The notes: a model not told the origin generated them from the sequence alone. 64,000 nucleotides of DNA from Apiotrichum sp. Y4204 (GCA_025531455.1 JAMYHL010000097.1:57081-121080), one strand, 5' to 3'; numbered from the stretch's first letter, positions 38,923-50,539 are shown. Numbers and translations: made by a program.

Positions 38923-39696
38923 TAGACAATGTAGATGTTCTACTCACACTGTGGAATGGCGCTGTTCGGTGCTTGTGGTGTTGTATGACTTTTAGTACTG
39001 ACAGACAAACACTCATGTGCATTTGGAACCCTGTCTTACATTCTCGATCCGATCTTGTGGATGTTGTATGAGGACAGAGCACCATTGGTCTCAGTTGTCG
39101 CAAGTTTCACACATCTGAGTCTGCAACAAAAACCCGCGCAACGATACATACAAGAGGTCTTCGGCTTGAATCAGGCCCGGTCGGCCATGGGCCAGATCGG
39201 AATTTACAATCTCGCATATTGCATGGCGCACGGAAGGCGGCAACACCGTGTGTGCGACTTGGCGCTGGCGTTGCCCTAGCCTCCGATGCCGCCGGTCCGG
39301 AAGGGCACAAGCTGCAGGGCTAGGGTACCTGGATGCTATGTGTTTCCGTTCCCAACTGTAAACATGTGCGCACAGCCAGGCCGGCAGATGCGAGTGTGTG
39401 TTGTCACAGTCTTGATGGAGCCGTGCGGTAGTGGCGTCCACACAACTACGGACCGCGAGTGCGGCCATGGCTCATGTGCTGCTCACCTCATCTTTTGTTT
39501 GTCCATGGAGACTGTTTTGTGCAGTTGTTGTTATCTACCACTCGCGTTATCCTGTCTGTTGTTTTCTCCACATCCTCCTCCTCGTTCCTTTCTACAGTAA
39601 CACTGTATCTTCCTACCGCCAGATACTACCACCGCTGGGCCACTCCCAGCTGCATAGCCTTTACAATTCCAACATTTCAACCACTTTTCCAAAGCC
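38923..39696. other. Spacer between COQ8 and the third small Cys-rich gene
   Basis: 770 bp with no supported gene. The last ~200 bp are pyrimidine-rich and end with TTTCAACCACTTTTCC before the ATG at 39697, which suits a promoter and 5' leader for the small gene. Confidence 0.4.
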
Positions 39697-39884
39697 ATGA
39701 AGTTCTACCGTATCTGCGTGGGCGACGAGGCGAACCGCAATGTCGGTGGTGGGTGATACAAGCCTTGCAAGAGTGGCCGACGTCCTGCACTTACGCTGAC
39801 CAATGCCACCAACTAACATCAGAACTGTGCGCGTTCTGCGGCGACGCCTGCGTGTACTGCGACGAGCCCCTCGAGCCGCCCTAA
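39697..39884 (+). CDS. Tiny Cys-rich protein, family member C (37 aa, unknown)
   Basis: Two exons, 39697-39748 and 39823-39884, with a 74-nt intron (GTGGGT...CTAACATCAG) in phase 1 directly after a Gly. The product starts MKFYRICVGDEANRNVG; exon 2 adds ELCAFCGDACVYCDEPLEPP. It has five Cys: one before the intron, two in CAFC, two in CVYC. From the first Cys to the Cys after the intron are 12 residues, as in member B, and the last pair C-V-Y-C matches C-W-Y-C and C-H-F-C of the others. Here the spacing between the third and fourth family Cys is 6, not 11. A pyrimidine-rich leader and good splice signals support expression. No homologue is recognised; function unknown. Too short for most gene finders. 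Confidence 0.65.
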
Positions 39885-40700
39885 CAAAAGATGGATAAAG
39901 CCGATGTAATGAGGTGAGCATCTTGAGTCTGACAGTGAGCTCATACTAGAGATCCTCGAAGGTGGCGTCAGTCAAGTTGAGGGGCGGGCGAACGACATGT
40001 GGCGATAGGTGTACTTCGGTGATGCGCGACGCGGCAATATTCTGTATATGCATGGTTTTGGGTCTCTAGTCTTACTCTTGGTCTCTATCATCCCATTTAC
40101 TTGCTGAGGAGAGCACAATGAGAGCCGGCCTTAGAATGAACAATGGGAGGAACAGTGACAGTGGCGGCGTGTGATACCCAACGTTGATACTTGGAGTGTT
40201 TATCTGACCATGGATGGCATTGATCAGCCATATCTGACAGTGATCGACGGATCTTCAGGTTCCGAGCTTCGGAGAATCTGGCTATCGCATACCATCCGCT
40301 ATCATTCGTGAGCTAGTGAACTGGTAAGGGAGATCAGCGAGGATCTCCCCTGACGTATGGATTCAAGAGATCAAACAGGCAGGGGCGAAGGAATCACCGC
40401 ACAGCTCTGGCGCGCCCAGGTGCACTCGTCTTCATTTCCCTTCTCGTTCCCTTTGTCGATACTCTTTCTCCTTCTCGTCCTGGCAAGATCTCGGAAGCAT
40501 GCAGATCGTTTTTAGCTCGTCTACTGGAGATTAGTCACCTAGTCTCCTTCTGGCTGTGCTTTCCAGTCGTCTCTACCACCTGGGGTTGACTTGTACTTAT
40601 AGTCCTCTGTTCAATCACTATCACGCTCAACCCCTTATCCCCCTCCCCCCCTTCCCTCCCGCTCTCTCCTCACCCCGCCCAGTCTCTTGTGTTCGCGACG
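39885..40700. other. Spacer with CT-rich leader before the orphan gene
   Basis: 815 bp with no supported gene. The last ~130 bp (from about 40560) are C/T-rich, a likely core promoter and 5' leader of the gene at 40701. Confidence 0.4.
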
Positions 40701-41540
40701 ATGGTCCGCCGCCGTCGCCACTCATATTCCACCGAGCGGTCCACCACACCGCTTCCAGAACTGGCCGAGCTGCCGCCGGTGAAGGTGCTCTCCGTCCTCG
40801 TAGTCGACGAAGGCACGTACAACAACCTTTCGCCGCCGAACGCCACCAAGGTCGACATCATCCTCTCCGATAGCCACACGCCAACGTGGGGCACCGTGTC
40901 CAAGGCGCTGGTGCTTCAGGCGCCCGGGATGTGGGTGGCTGCTACACGCGGAGTTGTGGTAGTCATGCACTGTCCCTCCGTTCGGCTCATCACGACACTC
41001 CAGCAATGGGAGGCGAGTGCCAAACCCATCTCCAGCTGACCGCAGGAGGCGCGCGGCACCGGCCTTGAGTACATCACGCGTCTGACGGTCCTGCGCGCGG
41101 ACGAGGGCCTGCCGCTCCCACCCATCTCGGGCGCCGCGGACGCCCACCAGGCGCTCGCGCACGTCCTCAACACATCCCGGCCGACGCAGGTGCTCCATCC
41201 CGCCATCCCTGTCAGCCCGCTTGACCCCGACAACCCCCTCGACATACCCATGGGATGGCAAGATCAAGGTCGTGGTAGCGCCACGGACAGCTGGAACAGT
41301 ACTCGTACCCCGCGTGCGCTAAGCGTCTACCCCATGGCGGTCCCCGGTTCGACCAGGCCATCCCGCCCCGCCGTTACCGGTAGAAACCGTGAAGCTTCGC
41401 CTCGCCGCGTCGGCCGTGATCCCGGACCGGCATCAAAGGCCGGGCGACTCGAGAAGACGACATCGTGGGGAAACTGGTTCCCCTGGAGCCCGCAAGTATT
41501 TTCAGTGCGGCAGATGCTTACGTTGCAGCTAAGTCGGTAG
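40701..41540 (+). CDS. Orphan protein, unknown function; 3' half uncertain
   Basis: I do not recognise this protein. Exon 1 (40701-41012) codes MVRRRRHSYSTERSTTPLPE, then VLSVLVVDEGTYNNL, KVDIILSDSHTPTWGTVSKA and VVVVMHCPSVRLITTLQQWE, with good coding character. The frame then meets an in-frame TGA at 41037. A 33-nt intron 41013-41045 with a GC donor (GCGAGT), CTGAC branch and CGCAG acceptor removes it and continues EARGTGLEYITRLTVLRADE through PLDPDNPLDIP. Beyond about 41250 this frame runs open to 41540 but looks poorly coding (GWQDQGRGSATDSW). The +1 frame instead reads DGKIKVVVAPRTAGTVLVPR before a TAA at 41320. Explanations are a 73-nt intron (about 41190-41262), a 1-bp indel in GGG at 41252-41254, or decay. 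The end coordinate given is that of the simple open frame. Confidence 0.45.
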
Positions 41541-41773
41541 TCATGGACAGTGAGAGAAATTAGTAGTCAAGTCAGAGGAGGTAGGCGAAATGATAGTTCT
41601 GCGTACGCTAACCTGCCAGGTGTGACAGTACCACCATACTCAGAGAACCCTTACCCACCCTTCGAACCATTGTGTTTCCTTCTCACCCTCGTGCCCCTCA
41701 TTCACCACTCACAACGAAGACCGAACGATGCCCACACGCCGCCGGAGATGTATATGATGCATGTGTCATATTA

Positions 41774-42864
41774 CTATGCGCTGGTGGGAGGGGCACTGCC
41801 GGGAGCGCCAAGGATGGCGTTCATTAGCTCAACGTCGTCCTGGTCGGCAGGGGTGGCAGAGCCGGAGCCGATAGCCGAGACGAGGTCGCCGGCGGCAGGG
41901 GCGGCCGACTTGACTGGTGCGGGGAGCTGCCAACGCTGGGCGTACGCGCGACCAGCAGTGAACTCGCCGGTGGGGATAGATGCCGGCTTGACGATCGTGG
42001 TCCACATCTTCGGCTTGCGCCACCTGTGACCAAGAGCCTCGTGGTTGCCGCCCGAGGTCTCCCTCGCGTGCTCGTCGAGGGCCCTCTGCTCCTTGTCGAA
42101 TATGCGGGTCTGGGGTTAGTAACCTGAGGGCAAGGTCATAAAAGTAGAAGCGTAGAGCTTCAGCTCGAAGTGAGACAGCAGTCGGCCAGAGAGCCCGTCG
42201 ACGTTTGATGCAATCAATCGCAGCCCCCGCAAGTACTCACCCACTCGTCCCGCTTGAAGGTAGCGCCGTAAGCGCGCGCCTCAGCCGCCGCCGCCTGGGT
42301 CGCAAGCTCGTGGGCTGCACGGAGCTGGACAAACTCCTCGGTCGCCTGGGCGTAGGCCTCGGAGAGGGGCATGCCGTGTGCCTCTGAGAGGTTGACGGTA
42401 AACGCGATGGTGTCCTCGACAGTGGGGTATGCTCCGCGCTGCGAAAGCGCAGTCCAGTTCTTCCCGTCCACAGAGTTCTCCGCCGCGATCTCAGTAGACT
42501 CAACAAGCGAGACGGGACGCAGAGCCTCGAACGGGAAGTCGGCGAAGAATTGGCGACGAACGCGGTCGGCGGGGTAGACAATTGGGGCGGCGCGGGGCTT
42601 GCGCGGGCGGAGGTGTTTGACCTGGTGGTGGAGCGTGTTGGGGTCGGCGTGTGCAGCAATGGCGGCGCTCGCTGCGCCCGCGTTGTTGGGCAGATCACTC
42701 GCTTTGGCGCCTGGGCGGGAACGCGCCGACGCCTGGCGCGGGGGGAGGACTGGCGGCGGGTTGGCGATCACCGCGCCGTACCACGGCGGCGGAGCAGGCA
42801 CGATCTTCGCCCCCAGGAGGCGCGACATCGCCTGGGGCACCTGCGTCGGGATCCTGCGGACCAT
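41774..42864 (-). CDS. RSM25: Mitochondrial ribosomal protein mS23 (Rsm25)
   Basis: Small-subunit mitoribosome protein. Predicted 319 residues from two exons, 42864-42241 and 42109-41774, joined in phase 0 (FKRDEW-TRIFDKEQRALDEH). Family marks: MVRRIPTQVPQAMSRLLGAK at the N-terminus, PPPWYGAVIANPPP (compare PAWYNVV..PP in yeast Rsm25), YPADRVRRQFFADFPFEALR and PVSLVE (yeast: ..EDRLRSLFYKQHPWELSRP..VE), and AEARAYGATFKRDEW. A Pro/Ala-rich tail follows. The start ATG at 42864 is the first in frame; the next upstream codon choice would be TTG. It diverges from RPN5 across 332 bp. The homology is based on these aligned motifs from memory of the family, so a profile search would settle it. Confidence 0.85.
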
Positions 42865-43196
42865 TTTTGCCAAGGGTTGCGGGGTGGTGTGGTAGCGAGC
42901 AGACGGTGAATGGTGGTGAGCAGCCGAAAGTCGTCGGAACTGGAAAAGTCGGACATCGGGAGGTGGCCAGGTGCAGGATCAAGTCGGGATTAATGATAAA
43001 AAAATGGAAAAATGAAAATACCACGTGGCCATTCTTGATCAGCGCTCAGCGCACTCAGCACACTCTGCATGATGAAGACGCGCGTTGTGCAGTGTGTGTG
43101 TGGGTGTGCGCGGTGACGACGTTGTCAATGACCATACCACATCACACACTACTTCAGCTTGAACACTCTCCCTTCTCCAACCCCATCGCCCCCGCC
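42865..43196. promoter_or_regulatory. Divergent promoter region of RSM25 and RPN5
   Basis: 332 bp between start codons. No clear motif stands out apart from one CACGTG (43023-43028). Not enough to say how either gene is regulated. Confidence 0.4.
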
Positions 43197-44994
43197 ATGT
43201 CGTACTCGCGAAAGCAGGAAAAGGACTATACCGCTGAGGTCCAGGAGCTGACCCCCGAGGTCGAGGCCATTGCCAAGGTGGGTGCACGCTTGCAAGAAGT
43301 ACACTGACCATCAGCAGGGCAAGCTCACCGAGGCGATTGACAAGATCTCTGCACTCGAGAAGCAGACCCGCAATGTAGGTTATCTCTATTTGTCTCCTGG
43401 GCTGACTCCCAGGCATCGGACATGCCCTCGACGGCGGCGCTGTTGACGCTGCTTGTCCGGCTGTGCTGGCAGGCGCAGGACCTTGACCAGCTGAACATGC
43501 AGCTAACCATCATGTCCAAGAAGCACGGGCAGCTCAAGGAGGCCGTCGTGCGAATGGTGGACGAAGCGATTCCGTGGCTTGCCGAGCTCAAGCAGCGCAA
43601 GGCTGATGGCGCGTACAAGAACGGCAAGGACCGCTGGCTTGAGCTCCTCACCACCATCCGTGACATCACCGAGGGAAAGATCTATCTCGAGCTCCAGCGC
43701 GCACGCCTCACTGTCATGCTCTCCGAGTACCACGAGCAGCTCGCCCAAACAGCACCTACAACCGACCCCAACGCCAAGAAGGAGGCTGAAGTCTCGTCCT
43801 CCACGGACACAACCATTGCGGAGCAGAAGAAGAAGGACCCAGTCACTGCCGAGGACCACCTTGATGTTGCAGCCGACCTCATGAGCGATATTCAGATCGA
43901 GACGTACAGCAGCATGGACAAGCGCGAGAAGACTGAGTTGTGAGTAGCTTCAGCGAGAGAAGGGCTCCTTCTGCGAGCAAGTGGCTTTTCTGCGATCGAG
44001 AGAACCCCACTAACTGGCCCAGCATTCTCGAGCAGATGCGCCTCGAGGCCCTTCGAGGAAACTGGCCTCGTGTTCGTGTTGGATCGCGTAAGATCAACCG
44101 GGTGTTCCTCAAGGAGAAGGATTCGTCCGACCTCAAGCTGCGCTACTACGACCTTATTGTCCAGCTCGCCCTCCAGGAGGACCTGTACCTCGAGGTGTGC
44201 AACGCGTACCAGGAGGTGTGGGACACGGAGGAGGTTAAGAAGGACGAGAAGCGGGAGCTGAATGTGAGTAGAGAACGGCGTGCTGCTTGGCAACATGTTT
44301 GCTGCCCCCGCCCCCACGACCACGCACTGACATCCAGGTCATCGAGAACATCATCATGTACGTGGTGCTTGCGCCCTACAGCAATGAGCAGAACGACATG
44401 CTGCACAAGTTGTACGCCAACTCGGAGCTTCAGAAGGCACCGCTGCACTACGAGCTGCTCAAGTGCTTCGTTACCAAGGAGTTGATGCGCTGGCCAGGCA
44501 TTGAGACTCTGTACGGCCCGACGCTACGCCGCTCTGCAGTCTTCGCCCCTGACTCGACTCTTGGCGTCAAGACTGGCAAAACACTCACCAACGCACCATC
44601 GTCTGAGGTTGGCAAGACACCGTCGCCACCCGGCATCGCACGCTGGGAGGCTCTGCACAAGCGTGTTGTCGAGCACAACATTCGTGTCATCGCCGGCTAC
44701 TACTCGCGCATCACGCTGGCCCGTCTTACCGAGCTTCTCGACCTCCCACCGCTCACTACCGAGCGCACTCTCTGTAAGCTCGTCACAGACAAGACTGTGT
44801 ACGCACGCATCGACCGCCCGGCTGGCCTCGTCTCGTTCCAGAAGCCCCGGCGCACCAATGAAGTTCTCAACACCTGGTCACACGACATCTCCAAGATGCT
44901 GGGTCTCGTTGAGAAGACGAGCCACCTCGTGTCTAAGGAGTATGCCATGCAGGAGGCGAGCGCGGCCAGCCGCAAGAAGGCCGTCAAGGCGTGA
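43197..44994 (+). CDS. RPN5: 26S proteasome lid subunit Rpn5 (PSMD12)
   Basis: PCI-domain scaffold subunit of the proteasome regulatory lid. Predicted 521 residues in five exons: 43197-43277, 43315-43374, 43413-43939, 44023-44263, 44338-44994; total divisible by three. Family marks: KDYTAEVQELTPEVEAIAK, LTEAIDKISALEKQTRN, the block around MPSTAALLTLLVRLC, DRWLELLTTIRDITEGKIYL, QMRLEALRGNWPRVRVGSRK, INRVFLKE and DLKLRYYDLIVQLALQED. The PCI/winged-helix end reads VVEHNIRVIAGYYSRITLAR, LTELLDLPP and VTDKTVYARIDRPAGLVSFQ, with a C-terminal coiled-coil-like segment. A Thr/Asp-rich insert around 43760-43850 is longer than usual. Divergent from RSM25, convergent with the ankyrin gene. Confidence 0.95.
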
Positions 44995-45359
44995 GTCCGT
45001 AGAGCCAGCCGGAGAGAGGGAGATGGTCCATCAGTAGAAGTAGTGTACAGCTAGATATGATAGCAGCATGGATTGATTGCATTCGAACTAGTGATTTGCA
45101 CTGTGCGTGCTGTGATGGGACGTGCTATGAAGGAAAGGGTGAATGAGGGATGGGGATGGTGGGATGTGGGAATGGATGACAGAACCAAGAATGGAATCAA
45201 AGATGACATGCGAACGACGACGGAATGTATTGACAGAAACAACAGGAATATGATAGTCGTACAAATCACGATGGGAAACCTGGTGGAATGGCAATGGAGG
45301 GGAGGGTAACAGGGAGGCGATGATGATGGGCATGATGGAAGAGAAAATGTAGATCAAGT
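44995..45359. other. Convergent 3' spacer between RPN5 and the ankyrin gene
   Basis: 365 bp, AT-richer than its surroundings, between two convergent stop codons; it must contain both terminators. No coding signal. Confidence 0.4.
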
Positions 45360-48300
45360 CTACGACTTGCGCAGGTTGCCGAGAACGCCTTTGAGTTGTC
45401 CCCATTTGCCTGAGCGTTCAGTGCGGTCCACCAGAGGAGAGTAGTGGTTGGGGCGCCAGTCGTTTGTGAGCGCAGCGAATGCGCGTGTGCGTTCGTCCGA
45501 GTCGGAGTCAAGTTCACTGCTGGTACGAACTTGCTGACCGCCGGTCCGAGACATCTGTCCAGCACCTGCCGCAAATTGCCGCGCTTGCGTGAGGCCCTGG
45601 TACCGCATCGAGTTGACCTTGTCGTTTGGACGATGAAGCGAGGTTGATCGCGTCATGCCACGAGCAGCGGGCACTGTAGGAACACCACTGGCAGTGTGTG
45701 ACGATCCTGACGAGTGAGAATTTGAACGCAGATGGGAGCTGGAATGCGAGCCTGGCATGGAGGCGGATGCCGCAGAGCTGGCAGAGGAATTGTGGTGTTT
45801 GAGCGACGAGGGGACCTGCGGACGCATACCCAGTGTCGACCGAGTGCGCGCCTTCTGGTTAAGCCGTGGCGGTTCCGTCACCATGGGAAGGGGACCGGAG
45901 ATATGAGGATGCGAGTCCGTCTGTTCCGGTTCGGACGACGGCTCTGTGAGCCGTCTCTGAGGCGGTCGGACACCGAGTGCCGCATTGGGACCCGCAGTAA
46001 GCCAATTGTCACTCGAGCTTGGCCGGGGGCGATACTCGCCAGAGACGGAGCGGCTACGTTGCACTGTCGAACGCATGCTGTAAATGGGTGTGCTCGACGT
46101 GAGTGCTTGCAGTCGTTCCCGGTGCGCCTTCTCACGTCGTTCGTAGATGTCGGCGATCGGTTTATGTTGGTAGATCTCGCTTATGGACGGCACAGACCCA
46201 CTGTACTGATGCGACGGGGCTGATTGTCAGCCGGGACCTCAAACTAGGCAACTCACAAGTACCCAGACGAGTGGGACGGGCATAACTGAGCGACGAAGTA
46301 GGTCGCCGCTTCACTGCTGCGCTATCGCTGCTGGCCACACTGTTGCGTTCAGACCCACTGCTAAGAGAGCTGACGCGTTCAGCACGTGCAAGCTCTTCAG
46401 CCATGGCGTGGCTATCGCCATATGCCGCGAGCTGGTCGGCGAGAGAACGAGACGAGTCTGCGGTCATAGGCAACTGTGCCAACGCCAAAACGTCTTGTTC
46501 TGTCTTCTGCATAGCGTCACGCGCTTCTGCGTGCGTCGAAATGCGACGAACGGTCGGGTATGGCCGGGTTTCAACTTCTGCGGTTTCATGCTCGGGGACC
46601 GGAGGGAACCCCGATCCCAAAGTAGATGCCATAGAAGCTTCGCTGTGGCCTCTTGACCGCGTACCCCGCGACCGTTTAGGCGACGTGTTGTTCATACCGA
46701 GGCTCACGTCCTCTGCGGAGGCACATCGCACTGATCCCGATCCGGGTGGAGTAATCTGTGATGACGGGGGTGTACGGAGGCCGCGAGTTGACACTGTGGT
46801 GGCAGATCCGATGCTCTCGCCACGGAAACGTCCTTGAGGGCCGGCGTTGATACCTGACTCCTGCGATTCCGTCACCCATGAGCGCTCCGAGCCGCCGCCG
46901 CCACCGCCGCCAGGTGCATCCAGGGTAAGTGATGGCACATCGGCAACCGGCGCGGCACTCTCGACGCCGTCGACCGTCCCAATGCCATAAGCAAGATTCT
47001 CAGTCGAAGGCGTGATGTCAGGTGTGATGCTCTGCGCGTCTTCCCGCTCATCATCAGCTGCCTCGGCATCGCTGAGAAAGCGCAATGGTGAATCAGCTGG
47101 AGTGGTGGCGGCCGTACTAGGGCTGGTGTTGGCAGGATCGGAAACCGCCCGGAATGACATGCCGGCCATTGACCGCCGCCTAGCAGCTGCAGCAGCCGCC
47201 AAGTGGGGTTCGCTAGGCATCCGGCGAGGACGGTTGTGTGTAGAGCTGACTTTGCGAACCTCGGTACGAGTGCGCCGAATTGTTCCTTGCGGCACTATAG
47301 GCTCGTCATCGTTTCCCGACCACCCGCGTGCAAGCGGGCTGGGGCTGATGACGCCGCTACCTTTCCTCCGTTCCCACGGGCGCTCCAAGGGCGTTGAACC
47401 AGATGATAGGCTTGTTGTGGACGAGTTGTGCTGAGAATCGTCGAAGAACCGTGTCTTTGTGACCGGTGCTGATATAGTGGCCGAAGCCTCGAGCTGCTCA
47501 CGAAGCTCATCGACATCAAGGGCCATGCGCATAAGCTCGGGATCCATACTCGCACGCTTTAACCGCGCAACATTGGCGTCCACGGTGTCGCAATCGATAG
47601 GTGCCGTGGGTTCTGTCTTGCGAGGCGGGCTAGGGCTTCGCGAATGAGGCGACATTCCCCGACGGAATAGCCCCAGAATCGCCTGTTTATTAATGCGGCG
47701 GTCCAGATGACGACCACGGCCACGAAAGAATGCAGCGGCGTTGCCATTCGTGGTGGTGGTGCTAGTGGTGCTGGTGGTGCTGAGAATGGTGGAGAGGGGC
47801 GACGTGGACAGTGGCTCCGTGATCGAAGAAGCTGGCGAGGAGTCCCCTGTAGTTGGGGGGCCCTCCAACCGAAGGGGAGCGGAGTTTGCTGCTCTCTCAA
47901 CAATGGAGGGGAGTGACGGACGTTGTGATGACATCTGCCGATACCCATGTTGCTCGCTGTCGTAAGGATCGTTGGAGATGGGAGACATCTCGTGGTGCCC
48001 GCTCAAATGCGCGAAACTATCGCTGCGCTCCGTTGAGGTTGGCGATTCGTGAAATGGTGAACTGTCTAGATTGTGGCTAGCGCTGCCATTTTCCTGTGGA
48101 GGGGTGGAAGTGGTAATGGTGAGCTTTGGCGTGGACGGTGGTGCCTCCGTTCTGTATGGAGTAGACGGGGGTTGGGATAGTGTTGATGCTGGAGGTGGCA
48201 AAGCCGGGACAGGTGGAGGTTGCGGATGAGAATGGGACTTGAGGGCATTCTTTATCGGGGCACGGAAGCCATTCTCGATGCTGTTTCGAAATAGGTTCCT

Positions 48301-49235
48301 GCCTTTCTCAGAGGCTGCCGCGACGACGATTTGAGCACGCTCTTTGCCACCCTTACGCGACAAACCTGATGGACTACTGCTGGCACTGCCATTCGCACTG
48401 GGTTGGAGTGCCGATGGTGACTCGCCTGTGTCGGATCCAGTTAGGGCGCTGCTAGTCACCGAGTGGCTTCGCGGTCTTCGCGACGTCGCTACCACACCTG
48501 CACGCCGTGTTTGGCCCTCATGGTCTCCGGCATCGGATCCTGTAGTCGTCGGGGACTGGGCCTCGTTCATCTGTTGCCAGACCCGTATTGAGTGGACAAC
48601 CTGGGCATGGCCGCTAAGCTCGGCGAGGTCCTCTGGAGTCATGCCATTCTTATCCGGCTTGTCGGCGACGGCGCCGCATGCAAGGAGAAACTGCACGATT
48701 GTCGCGTGCCCGTTCGCTGCTGCAAAGTGAAGAGGAGTTGAGCCTACGGTGTCAGTAAACTCTGTCCAGAGTGGGAGACGTCACACAAGCGTTGGTTCGT
48801 GACAGACGGCCAACGTCACGCACCGGCAGTTCCGACAGCGGGCGTATTGCTTCCTCGCTTGTGGTCGCTGTAGCGTCGTGGGAGGCGTGGGGCATTGACA
48901 TCGGCACCGCGCTCGACGAGCATGCGAACGACGGTGATATTCCCGCCAGAGCTTGCGGCATGGAGAGGGAGGCACCCATGCAAAAGAGAGTTGACAGGTT
49001 GACCGTGCGTCAAAGCGTAGAGCACAAGGCCAACGTTGCCGCTTGCTGCTGCCGAGTGGAGCTCGAGATTAGGATCTGGTTTTGAAAGAAACCAGGCGCG
49101 CACAGGAAGGCATGATGATAACAAGGCGCGGATATAAGGTCGAGATCCGGGTTGGGGGTGGGGGAAGAAGATGTGGTCGTTAGGTGTGAATGCGTACGAT
49201 GAGAAGGTGATCGTTGGAGCAGCGGAACATGTCAT
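45360..49235 (-). CDS. Large ankyrin-repeat protein with long disordered tail
   Basis: About 1,240 residues. The N-terminal quarter holds ankyrin repeats: NLELHSAAASGNVGLVLYAL, CLPLHAASSGGNITVVRMLV with ERGADVNAPRLPRRYS, STPLHFAAANGHATIVQFLL with ACGAVADKPDKNGMTPEDLA. The rest is Ser/Pro/Thr-rich and probably disordered, with a few conserved-looking islands (MALDVDELREQLEASATIS, EIYQHKPIADIYERREKAHR, KWGQLKGVLGNLRKS at the C-terminus). Introns lie near 48742-48826 and 46202-46256; both joins keep frame. The start at 49235 is the first ATG of the open frame, but that N-terminal stretch (MTCSAAPTITFSS) is not ankyrin-like, and a candidate upstream exon sits at 49722-49581 (MPPSVAGSACSVVER) ending in a GTGAGT donor. 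So the 5' end is uncertain. A scaffold role is all that can be inferred. Confidence 0.8.
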
Positions 49236-50539
49236 GTCAGCAACGTGCGCACAATGTTCGGGTTGTCGGGATGGCGAGCAATGAAATGAATGGTATCTTG
49301 GCGACAATGGGTAACTCCAACATCACAACACCATTCTGGCGGGGTGTCCATGTCGAGCGTCGCGCTCGCCACCCAAAGATGCTTCGCGGCCGGTTCGAAA
49401 AGACCCGTGCTCATGGAAGGGAAGCCTGATGACCTCGGATCAGAGTGATCCTTCCTTCCGACGATCATCGTGGCCAGACAGGGGCTTTTGATCGTCGGCC
49501 GTCAAGAGCCAAACTTTGACTTTCTCCATTGTAGCTCCCACGTTCATACACCGACACCGTTTCTCCAGTCATGCACTCACAGTCGAGCACGACGTCGTAC
49601 TTGGCTTCGACGCGTTCGGACTTGCTGCCGTTGGGATTCGGTATTTTGCTCCGAATAGCCTCAAGTCTCGTCCCTGTGCGCTCGACAACTGAGCACGCCG
49701 ACCCGGCGACCGAGGGTGGCATGGCGGGCGCGCGGGTGGCGGTGGAGATTGAGAACTGAGCGCGCGTCGCGCCGGCGCTCACGGCGACAGGGGCGGGTGA
49801 CTGCTAGCTGGTCGGTGCTAGCTGCGATGAAAGTCTGTTGATTTATTTGACTCGGCCTACTCGATGAGGTTGAAGGCGAACGTGAAGGGGGAGAGCGCAG
49901 GGTGGTCGTTCAAAGAAGGGCTGAGGTGATCGCTGGGCGATGTGGTGATGGGGTGGTGGTGGTGGGAGGGTGAGGACCGATAGAGTAGTAATGTAATGAG
50001 ATGTTTAACGGTATCGAGTGATAAGAAAGTCTTGCCACTGGATTGCTGACCACATGGACTGAGAGTCCAGAGAGTCCGGTCCACGATCCGTGATGCGCAA
50101 CGAGACTGAACTTGTGCTCGGTTCGCAATGGATGCTGCTACCGCTGGCGTTGCAATCGATGGGGAATACGACGAGCACCGAGTACGCGCATGGATGGTGA
50201 GGAGAGCCAATGCGCGGGGGGAACTTGAAGCGAGGAGTGAACCGTTTGTTGACGCTGTCTGGCCGCTCGGGGATTGCGAGAAGCGTGCTGATCGCGAGAG
50301 GGGCGCTAAGTGGCCGCCGTGCTACACATACGATGTCTGTGATCCTGCGTGAGAGTGTGTGTTGTTTGGAACACTGCGATTGATCGACAACGATGATGGG
50401 AGCTGGAATGATGATGGCAAGCGACCTCTTCTTTCTTCTGCGAGGTGATATTCTGGGGTACAGCGTGCGTAGCGTTGCGTAGTGCGCGTAATGAAATGAT
50501 GCGGTACCCCAAGAGTACGAGAGCAGAGGAACGCTGCAC

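Noticed and set aside
49380..49410. GGTTCGAAAA resembling a tRNA B box
   Set aside because: No cloverleaf could be drawn around it; it lies just upstream of the ankyrin gene.
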